A stretch of 64,000 nt of DNA from assembly GCA_035292505.1 (NCBI GenBank), contig DATDQA010000062.1:1-64000 (forward strand), in the 5' to 3' direction. This document shows positions 18,264-24,460 of this stretch, piece by piece. The notes under the pieces were generated by a model. That model saw only the letters and a list, made by a program, of their open reading frames with translations. It made no database searches and was not told the origin of the DNA. The number at the start of each line of letters is the position of its first letter. The stretch's first letter is position 1. Position numbers and translations under genes: made by a program. This DNA is from DATDQA01 sp035292505. GTDB lineage: Bacteria > Bacteroidota > Bacteroidia > Chitinophagales > Saprospiraceae.

Positions 18264-19052
18264 ATGGATCACAATACACTTTCCGGACTTATGCCTGCGG
18301 TCCTGCAGATCAGTCGTGATGCCGGCCATTTCATCCGTACGCAAGTCGGTAAGGTACAAGCAACGGATGTAGAAGAAAAAGATCGCAACAGTCTTGTCAG
18401 TTATGTGGATAAAGGTGCAGAGAAAATGCTCGTAGATGGACTCAGCAGATTGTTGCCTGATGCCGGTTTTGTAACAGAGGAAGACACCATTGAAAATATC
18501 CGTGAAGAATATACATGGGTCATTGATCCCCTGGATGGTACAACGAATTTCCTTCAGGAGATACCTGTATTTTCCGTCTCTGTCGCGCTCGCACATCAGG
18601 CCGAAGCAATCCTGGGTTGTGTGATTGATATTATGCAAGGCCAGTCTTTTTATGCCTGGCATCATGGAGGTGCCTGGCTTGATGGTAAGTTGATTCACAC
18701 GAGTCAGAAGACCCATCTCGAAGAAGCCATTATCGGAACAGGATTCCCGTATTACGCCCCCGACAATATGGCAAGGCTTACAGACATCTTCCTGCGGTTC
18801 GTCTCTGCCGCACGCGGTGTTCGCCGATTAGGTTCTGCAGCACTGGACCTTGCATATACCGCCTGTGGGAGATTCGACGGGTTCTATGAGACAACACTGA
18901 TGCCCTGGGATATTGCGGCTGGGGTGATTCTTGTCCGCGAGGCCGGGGGAATCGTCACAGACTTTGATGGTGGGGGCGATTTTATCCCAAAAGGTCAGCT
19001 TGTAGCTTCGAACGGATTTCTCCACGATCAAATGCTCCGCATGCTGCACTAA
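18264..19052 (+). CDS. Inositol monophosphatase-family phosphatase
   Basis: 262 residues from the ATG at 18264. The metal-binding motifs of the Li-sensitive Mg-dependent phosphatase family are present: GFVTEEDT (acidic pair), IDPLDGTTNFLQ (DPxDxT, about residues 90-101) and the C-terminal WDIAAGVILVREAGG. Family members (SuhB, CysQ, FBPase-like) remove phosphate from inositol-1-phosphate, PAP or fructose bisphosphate. Specificity is not readable here, and PAP removal would be of interest because a PAPS-using sulfotransferase is coded elsewhere in the window (inference only). A longer frame from 18195 is encoded by the repeat tract and was rejected. Confidence 0.9.
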   Translation: MDHNTLSGLMPAVLQISRDAGHFIRTQVGKVQATDVEEKDRNSLVSYVDKGAEKMLVDGLSRLLPDAGFVTEEDTIENIREEYTWVIDPLDGTTNFLQEIPVFSVSVALAHQAEAILGCVIDIMQGQSFYAWHHGGAWLDGKLIHTSQKTHLEEAIIGTGFPYYAPDNMARLTDIFLRFVSAARGVRRLGSAALDLAYTACGRFDGFYETTLMPWDIAAGVILVREAGGIVTDFDGGGDFIPKGQLVASNGFLHDQMLRMLH

Positions 19053-19092
19053 CCACTTTCGTCAACAACCCTAAAAGGGGTTCGATAAACAT

Positions 19093-19262
19093 AGAGGTAG
19101 ACTAAAAAGTGTGTATTAAATTTTCGCTGCAGAAGATTGTTTTGCTGATCTTTATTAACCCTCCTTTTCTTTTCCCCCCTGAGTAGGGCGGAAAGCGGTG
19201 CAAAACAATCTTCTGCAAGCAACGGAATTGGATTGTGAAATTTGACTTTTGAGTCAGCCTCA
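19093..19262. mobile_element. MITE-like element (inverted-repeat, non-coding)
   Basis: A 170 bp segment bounded by imperfect inverted termini: AGAGGTAGACTAAAAAGT at 19093-19110 against a right end at 19245-19262 whose reverse complement is TGAGGCTGACTCAAAAGT (14 of 18 match). Inside them a second inverted repeat is perfect over 17 bp: GCAGAAGATTGTTTTGC at 19129-19145 and its complement at 19200-19216. No coding frame is present. Terminal repeats plus a subterminal palindrome suggest a miniature transposable element or a gutted insertion sequence. The parent transposase is not in the window, and target duplications are not obvious. Confidence 0.55.
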
Positions 19263-19343
19263 TGGGCTGCGTGGATTTTAGAACCCTGAAAGTTGAATTA
19301 CACTCCTTCGTCGATACTTGAATTCTATCCCGATGCGAAAACG

Positions 19344-19351
19344 TAGTTTTG
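19344..19351 (+). promoter_or_regulatory. -7 box (TAGTTTTG) for permease gene
   Basis: An exact TAnnTTTG match only about 11 bp before the ATG, with CTTG 23 nt upstream. If used, the message would have almost no leader. Confidence 0.35.
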
Positions 19352-19361
19352 ACTCATCGTT

Positions 19362-20600
19362 ATGATCCTCGGAGAAAGCATACGGATGGCATTTCAATCG
19401 GTGCGCATGAATCTCTTGCGCGCGATTCTCACCCTGCTCATTATTGCAGTGGGTATTACTGCGTTGGTCGGCATTCTGACGGCCATTGATGCATTGCTCT
19501 TTACGATGAATGATAATTTCAATCGTATGGGTGCAAATTCATTTAGCATTTCACCTTCCGGAAGGTCATTCGCAAGTCACAACGATGGTCGTGAACGTAA
19601 ACGGGGAGACAACATCACATTCAGGGAGGCAGAAGAATTTAGAGAACGCTATGATTTTGCCGCTAGAGTTGCTATCACTGGTTTTGCTACTGGTCAAGCG
19701 ATGGTGAAATATGCAAATGAAAAAACGAATCCTACCGTCATGGTCTTTGGCGTCAGTGAAGATTTTATGAACGTAAGGGGATATGAAATTGAAGCGGGCC
19801 GAGATTTTACTGCCAATGAGCAGGAATCTGGCTCCAACAAAGCAATCCTCGGTATGGAGCTCGTGAATATTCTCTTTGACAAAAAACCGGAACGGGCAAT
19901 AAATCAGACTATCTCGATCGGAAACCTGAAGTTTCGTGTGGTCGGGGTCCTGAAATCCAAGGGTGCATCCATGAGTCAAAGCGCTGACAGGCGTATTCTC
20001 ATTCCACTGCAGTCGGAAAAGAACCACTATGGCTACTCAGATAAAAACTACGACATCATCGTAGGAGTGGAGCAGGCGACGGAAATCGATGAAGCGATCT
20101 CTGCAGCCATCTCTGTGATGCGACCTATCCGTAAGCTGAAGGCAAGCGAAGACAACGACTTCGAAACATTCAAAAGCGAAGGCCTGTTGGATGTGCTGAA
20201 AGAGAATACCGTCAAAATCCGAATGGCTACCATTGCGATAGGTCTTATCACCCTCCTAGGTGCTGCCATAGGTCTCATGAACATCATGCTGGTCTCCGTC
20301 ACAGAACGTACGCACGAGATCGGCATCAGCAAAGCAATCGGAGCAACACGCAGAAATATTCTCATGCAATTTCTGATTGAAGCCATTATCATTTGCCAGA
20401 TGGGTGGCGCGATTGGTATCGTGCTTGGCATCGGCATTGGCAACCTGGTCGCGCAACTGATCGGAGGAAAATTTCTGATGCCCTGGGCATGGATCCTTCT
20501 GGGTATTGTTACCTGTATGATCGTCGGATTGATCTCTGGTTTGTACCCTGCACTCAAAGCAGCAAGACTGGATCCTATTGAGGCGTTGAGGTATGAATGA
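19362..20600 (+). CDS. MacB/FtsX-type ABC transporter permease
   Basis: 412 residues. The first membrane helix is at about 18-45 (ILTLLIIAVGITALVGILTAI). A large extracytoplasmic MacB-PCD-like domain follows (about 50-265), then three C-terminal helices that form the FtsX domain (about 285-410), including the signature SVTERTHEIGISKAIGATRRNI and the ending LYPALKAARLDPIEALRYE. Such permeases work with a LolD/MacB-type ATPase to move lipoproteins, peptides or to couple the envelope to cell-wall hydrolases. No ATPase gene lies next to it, so the partner is unknown. The stop codon abuts the stop of the convergent GH130 gene with no gap. Confidence 0.88.
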   Translation: MILGESIRMAFQSVRMNLLRAILTLLIIAVGITALVGILTAIDALLFTMNDNFNRMGANSFSISPSGRSFASHNDGRERKRGDNITFREAEEFRERYDFAARVAITGFATGQAMVKYANEKTNPTVMVFGVSEDFMNVRGYEIEAGRDFTANEQESGSNKAILGMELVNILFDKKPERAINQTISIGNLKFRVVGVLKSKGASMSQSADRRILIPLQSEKNHYGYSDKNYDIIVGVEQATEIDEAISAAISVMRPIRKLKASEDNDFETFKSEGLLDVLKENTVKIRMATIAIGLITLLGAAIGLMNIMLVSVTERTHEIGISKAIGATRRNILMQFLIEAIIICQMGGAIGIVLGIGIGNLVAQLIGGKFLMPWAWILLGIVTCMIVGLISGLYPALKAARLDPIEALRYE

Positions 20601-21770
20601 TCATTTTGCCTGAGCGACACCGATTCTCGAATCTGCACTACCATAGTACATCAACCATTGATTTTTCCATCGCACCAGTCCTTCGATAAAGCAGACACGA
20701 TTCACTTGTCCGGAAATCTCATAAGAACGGTCTGGTGCAAAAAAGGCCTCTTCAGATCGCTGCAACACCTTCGACGGATCCTTCAAATCAAATAAAACCT
20801 GTCCGGCACTATATGTGCCTTCTGCAATCAGAGTGTCCCTTTGCTCTCCAAAGTTCCTGCCATTGTAAATCAATAACACGCCCTCATCCGTGATCATGGC
20901 CGGTGGGCCTGGCTCCACGAGATCGCTATCAAATAAGCCAGGACGTGGTGAGAGGATACGCTTGATCTCCCCGGAGGCGTCAACAAGAGGAGTCCAGATG
21001 AGGAGATCAGACGATGTCGCAAGGTGCATATCCTTATCACCCCAATACATCCAGTATCTACCATTGATCATTTTTGCTGTGATGGAACCCAGGGTATCAT
21101 ACTTTGAAACAATTGCTCCTGACTTGGACCAAAGATTTGCGTACTTCCCTTCCACAGAGTTTGCAAAGGCGAGTCCATGCTTTGACCAAGTGCGAAGATC
21201 CCTTGAACTCGCAATGCACAAACGCGCAGTCTCGCCATCATATGCCGTGTACGTCATGACATACAATCCATCGGGGCGTCGGACGATACGCGGATCTTCA
21301 CATCCACCCTCCCATTCATATTGAAACATCTGGTCGCGATCAGGAAAGAAGACCGGATCCGGTAGTTTCTCAAAGTGCATTCCATCTTTACTATGTGCCA
21401 GTCCAAGCCGTGAAGTCCCAGCATGTCTGCCGATGCTGTCTTCTGCGCGATAGATCATCTGAAGCAAGCCGTTGCGGACGATGACTGCGGGATTGAACAC
21501 ATCTTTTTCTTCCCAGCGCACAATCTGATTGCGTACAGGGCATTTGAAAATTTGTGATGAGACAGGACGAAGACAGGGATTGATGCTGTCGATCTTGACA
21601 AAGGGTCCGATCATCCAGGATGGAAAAGTATCCTGCATGAGAGTGTCGGTCATGATAACGCCTAAGACATTGGAATGTGGAGATTCTTTGCAACCATAAA
21701 CAATAAGCTGTAACGCAAATAAAACAGGTAGCATGGATGTGATCATATGTTTGCGCTGCAGTAGATGCAT
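20601..21770 (-). CDS. GH130-like glycosidase/phosphorylase lipoprotein
   Basis: About 389 residues from the ATG at 21770 with a lipoprotein-like leader (MLPVLFALQLIVYG then Cys). The mature protein is a five-bladed propeller with features of glycoside hydrolase family 130: FNPAVIV, AHSKDGMHFEK, and the diagnostic GGCEDPRIV, whose Asp is the proton donor. GH130 enzymes are mannoside phosphorylases or, in exported forms, beta-1,2-mannosidases. A secreted lipoprotein has little access to free phosphate substrates in the cytosol, so hydrolysis is more likely (inference). It follows anmK by 20 bp and is probably co-transcribed. The bases upstream of 21770 are a TTG-started extension that was not used. 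Confidence 0.75.
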   Translation of the reverse strand: MHLLQRKHMITSMLPVLFALQLIVYGCKESPHSNVLGVIMTDTLMQDTFPSWMIGPFVKIDSINPCLRPVSSQIFKCPVRNQIVRWEEKDVFNPAVIVRNGLLQMIYRAEDSIGRHAGTSRLGLAHSKDGMHFEKLPDPVFFPDRDQMFQYEWEGGCEDPRIVRRPDGLYVMTYTAYDGETARLCIASSRDLRTWSKHGLAFANSVEGKYANLWSKSGAIVSKYDTLGSITAKMINGRYWMYWGDKDMHLATSSDLLIWTPLVDASGEIKRILSPRPGLFDSDLVEPGPPAMITDEGVLLIYNGRNFGEQRDTLIAEGTYSAGQVLFDLKDPSKVLQRSEEAFFAPDRSYEISGQVNRVCFIEGLVRWKNQWLMYYGSADSRIGVAQAK

Positions 21771-21790
21771 GTTTGATAAAACTCTCAATT

Positions 21791-22891
21791 TTAGTTGTCT
21801 TTAAGCATACGTCGAGCTGAAGTAATTCGCCCATTGACGGTACTATACTTAGCACCCGTCACAGAAGCAAATGCATTGGGTTTATTCAGGAGCCGCAGCA
21901 TACCACAAAGAGCCATCAGCATTGCTTCTTTGAAATCAATGATGACACGCTCAGGAACGACTAGCCGGACAGGTGCAATACGATCTGTGATTCTCTCGAT
22001 GAGATACGTATTGTGCGCACCACCACCTGAGATAAAAAGCTGCATGTCTGCAGAACGGGTATACAGGCCATCGATCTGCGCAGCGATACTTCTTGCAATG
22101 AATTCAGTCACGGAAGCAAGTTTATCCGCAATGATTTCTCCTGAGTGTTCAAGAAGAGGAACATATTTCTCCTGGATCCATGAATTATCCAATGAAAAGG
22201 CTTGATACAATGGAAGTGGTAACGGTACTTGCAACAACCTCACAAGATCTTCATGGCTATGCCCATTCCGTGCAAGCATACCACCATTGTCGTAGGGTTG
22301 TCCAACTTTCCGCGCGAGGAAGTTCAGGAGTTGATTGGCAGGTGCGATATCCCATGCACGGACATCGCCCTGCTTCGGGAAGGATGACAGGTTTACAATG
22401 CCTCCCAGATTCACATAAAAGTCGTGCCCGGGAAAAAGATAGCGTTCTGCAACCGGCGCAAGCGGAGCGCCCTGTCCACCTGCTGCAATATCGTTGCTGC
22501 GGAAATCGGACACTACATCGCAGCCTGCTTCAAGTGCAATAAAAGAGGGATTACCGATCTGTACAGTATATCCTTCCCCAGGATGATGCAGGATCGTATG
22601 CCCGTGTGATGCAATCGCATCAGGAACAATACCGCATTTGTCCAGAAAAGCCCGACACTGTGTACCTATCAATCTGCCTAACTCGGCATCAGCCTGCATA
22701 AATGCGTCGAGATGCGCGTCTGGCAGGTGAGCAAGTCGTGTCTTCCATTCCGGTGATAATGGTTCTGAGTGTGTATGCAGTAGCTCCCAATGTGCAATCG
22801 ATTCACCCTCTACTTCAAAGCGCACGAGAGCAAAGTCTATCGCGTCGAGAGAACTTCCGGACATCACGCCCAGGATGTGATAGGCTTTCAC
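21791..22891 (-). CDS. anmK: Anhydro-N-acetylmuramic acid kinase
   Basis: 366 residues with the AnmK signature at the start (ILGVMSGSSLDAIDFALVRF), where the P-loop-like MSGSSLD binds ATP. Other marks are ASHGHTILHHP (catalytic Asp/His area), QIGNPSFIALEAG, DFRSNDIAAGGQGAPLAP and the GGGAHN turn near residue 295. AnmK phosphorylates 1,6-anhydro-MurNAc to MurNAc-6-phosphate during peptidoglycan recycling in the cytoplasm. It lies in a leftward row after cytochrome c (51 bp gap) and before the GH130 gene. A shared glycan-salvage theme with GH130 is possible but not shown. Confidence 0.95.
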   Translation of the reverse strand: MKAYHILGVMSGSSLDAIDFALVRFEVEGESIAHWELLHTHSEPLSPEWKTRLAHLPDAHLDAFMQADAELGRLIGTQCRAFLDKCGIVPDAIASHGHTILHHPGEGYTVQIGNPSFIALEAGCDVVSDFRSNDIAAGGQGAPLAPVAERYLFPGHDFYVNLGGIVNLSSFPKQGDVRAWDIAPANQLLNFLARKVGQPYDNGGMLARNGHSHEDLVRLLQVPLPLPLYQAFSLDNSWIQEKYVPLLEHSGEIIADKLASVTEFIARSIAAQIDGLYTRSADMQLFISGGGAHNTYLIERITDRIAPVRLVVPERVIIDFKEAMLMALCGMLRLLNKPNAFASVTGAKYSTVNGRITSARRMLKDN

Positions 22892-22942
22892 AGTATTTAA
22901 TTCAATCTTGTGCGACGCATCGTATGAAAGTGACAGCAGAGA

Positions 22943-23263
22943 CTATTTCAATGTCATTGAATGTCGTGCCGCAGCTTCCATTTCTTCCGGAGTCAATATC
23001 CCTTCGAATGGCGTCATCAGATTTTTACCTGATTTTATCAAGGCGATCCGTTCTTTTAGCGGCATTTGCGAGACCGTGATATCTTTTGCACCGTTGGCTT
23101 CTCGTTTTCCATCTTCACCATGACACAGTGCACAGTATCTGGTAAAAACTGCCTTTCCATCGATATTACTGGCGCCGCCGGAAGAAGTTTCACCACCACA
23201 GGCGCCGAGATACATGATAGCAGCACAGATTAACATGCCGGCCAAAGTTCTTTTCGAATTCAT
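22943..23263 (-). CDS. Monohaem cytochrome c lipoprotein
   Basis: About 106 residues. A lipoprotein signal (GMLICAAIMYLGA then Cys, about residue 22) is followed by a Gly/Ser linker and a class I cytochrome c domain. The haem motif is CALCH (CxxCH), and the likely sixth ligand is Met in LMTPFEG about 50 residues later. The protein is probably anchored to the membrane and carries electrons in the periplasm. It sits 98 bp after phenylalanine hydroxylase. The hydroxylase uses a pterin and oxygen, not a cytochrome, so the neighbourhood may be chance. Confidence 0.85.
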   Translation of the reverse strand: MNSKRTLAGMLICAAIMYLGACGGETSSGGASNIDGKAVFTRYCALCHGEDGKREANGAKDITVSQMPLKERIALIKSGKNLMTPFEGILTPEEMEAAARHSMTLK

Positions 23264-23360
23264 ATCATTGATGTCTTTAGGGCAAAATAGATAAAAGTCA
23301 TGGAATTCCTGGCACCGACGTACTTTCGAATTCATTTCATCATTCTCAGGGAAATGAGCG

Positions 23361-24092
23361 TCAGGTCATGACAACTGGCAAGTGATGTAGCACATCCTTT
23401 GTGACTTTCAGACATTGCAGAAACTCATCCATGCTCTCAGCCACGAAGTATTGACTTTGCATGACATCTGTTCTGAATTCAGTCTCCAGAATACGCCTGA
23501 TCGAGAAGGGATGCAGCATTGTTTCGTGATGATAGATAGACTTGCTTTCACCATATGAAGACAGAATACCTGCGCCATAGATGCGTCTCTTACCCTGAGA
23601 TACCAACAGACCAAATTCAATTGTAAACCAATACAAGCTCCGGAGTGCGGAAACGGCTTTTTCATTGTCGATGTACTTGTGTCCAAGCTGCCCAAAGGCA
23701 TGCATAAAGTCTGCATAACGGGGATCCATGAGGAGAGGAATATGTCCATAGATATCATGAAACATATCCGGTTCCTCCAGGTAGTCCAGTTGTGTGATGG
23801 GTCTCAGCCATGTCGAAGAAGGAAACCTTCGTTGCGCCAGGAGTTCAAAGAAATCCCTCACAGGGATATGCCCTGGTACGACTTCTATCTGCCATGAGAC
23901 GGTTTGCATGAGGAGCTCATCCATTTTGCAGAAGTCAGGTATCGCATCACGATGCATGACATCCGACATCTGAGTGAGACAATGCATATACTCCGGGCAT
24001 GCCTTGTCCTGGAGATTCTCTGTTTGACGGGAAAACAAAATGCGCCAGACCTCATGATCAGCGGCAGTGTAGTTGTTGTAGTTCTGTTCCAT
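23361..24092 (-). CDS. phhA: Phenylalanine 4-monooxygenase (phenylalanine hydroxylase)
   Basis: 243 residues from the ATG at 24092, the usual size of the single-domain bacterial enzyme. The non-haem iron ligands are visible as His112 and His117 in FHDIYGH and Glu159 in WFTIEFGL. The LDYLEEPDMFHD lead-in and the PLLMDPRYADFM helix are family hallmarks. The enzyme converts L-phenylalanine to L-tyrosine with O2 and a tetrahydropterin in the cytoplasm, for Tyr supply or Phe catabolism. Its start codon lies 18 nt after the T-tract of a terminator that belongs to a Tyr-codon leader attenuator (see 24111-24243). This arrangement suggests that expression rises when charged tRNA-Tyr is short, so here the enzyme may serve tyrosine synthesis. 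Confidence 0.95.
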   Translation of the reverse strand: MEQNYNNYTAADHEVWRILFSRQTENLQDKACPEYMHCLTQMSDVMHRDAIPDFCKMDELLMQTVSWQIEVVPGHIPVRDFFELLAQRRFPSSTWLRPITQLDYLEEPDMFHDIYGHIPLLMDPRYADFMHAFGQLGHKYIDNEKAVSALRSLYWFTIEFGLLVSQGKRRIYGAGILSSYGESKSIYHHETMLHPFSIRRILETEFRTDVMQSQYFVAESMDEFLQCLKVTKDVLHHLPVVMT

Positions 24093-24110
24093 GATTTCAA
24101 TTTTGCGTAA

Positions 24111-24142
24111 AACAAAAAACCCGGTCTTCACAGGAAGCCGGG
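24111..24142 (-). terminator. Intrinsic terminator in the phhA leader
   Basis: On the minus strand CCCGGCTTC (24142-24134), loop CTGT, and GAAGACCGGG (24129-24120) form a 9 bp stem with one bulged A, followed by TTTTTTGTT (24119-24111). It lies between the leader peptide and phhA, so it can only act as an attenuator of phhA. The same hairpin also has a T-run on the other strand. Confidence 0.85.
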
Positions 24143-24177
24143 TATTTTTTTTTACAGGACAATACAGTATAAACTAT

Positions 24178-24243
24178 CTATCCTCCGGCTTTCGCTGAAA
24201 GCAGATAATAATATGTATCATATTTCTTGCGCATGTCCTGCAT
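24178..24243 (-). CDS. Leader peptide of phhA with Tyr codon run
   Basis: ATG at 24243 opens a 21-codon frame: MQDMRKKYDTYYYLL then SAKAGG and a TAG at 24180-24178. Four of six consecutive codons (8, 11, 12, 13) are TAT for Tyr, directly ahead of the segment-1 hairpin arm. Tyrosine is the product of the enzyme coded next. The frame stays open for about 30 more codons upstream without an ATG, so a longer leader from a GTG at 24312 is possible. Confidence 0.65.
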   Translation of the reverse strand: MQDMRKKYDTYYYLLSAKAGG

Positions 24244-24350
24244 GTCTGTAAAAGTAGGAAGTTTATTTACAATTGTAGAAAAATGTGATTTGGATTTTTC
24301 CAGTAGAATCACTCCGCACCCTCGTAATGGAGGATGATCCTGATTATTGA

Positions 24351-24448
24351 ATCAAAAGAGAAGTCAAAATGTAAAATGCAAAAGTCAAAATGTAAAAGGG
24401 ATGTTCTCTTCTCTTTTGATTTTTACATTTTGCATTCTACATTTTGAC
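24351..24448. repeat. Large imperfect inverted repeat between phhA leader and uvrA
   Basis: ATCAAAAGAGAA at 24351-24362 pairs with its complement at 24409-24420. GTCAAAATGTAAAATGCAAAA at 24363-24383 is matched at 20 of 21 positions by the complement at 24428-24448. GTCAAAATGTAAAA also recurs directly at 24384-24397. It may terminate uvrA transcripts on the minus strand, where it is followed by T-rich sequence, but it is built from a repeated word like the other intergenic tracts. Confidence 0.7.
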
Positions 24449-24460
24449 TTTTTTTCTTCT

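Larger units (their letters stand above)
24111..24243 (-). promoter_or_regulatory. Candidate tyrosine-responsive transcription attenuator of phhA
   Basis: Four segments allow the classical trp-type switch, all on the minus strand. Segment 1 GCTTTC (24202-24197), overlapping the codons just after the Tyr run, pairs with segment 2 GAAAGC (24193-24188). Segment 2 as AAGCCGG (24191-24185) can instead pair with CCGGCTT (24141-24135), which is the 5' arm of the terminator (segment 3). Segments 3 and 4 form the terminator. A ribosome stalled at the Tyr codons would mask segment 1, free segment 2 and prevent termination; a ribosome reaching the stop codon would mask segment 2 and allow it. In addition CAGGACA (24240-24234) and TGTCCTG (24161-24155) can close the leader. 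The mechanism is inferred from these visible pairings. Confidence 0.75.

Noticed and set aside
20601..22891. Polysaccharide utilisation locus around GH130 and anmK
   Set aside because: No SusC/SusD pair, hybrid sensor or other glycosidases are next to them.
24120..24160. Terminator acting on rightward transcripts
   Set aside because: The hairpin has a T-run on this strand too, but no rightward gene ends upstream of it, so the leftward attenuator role is more sensible.
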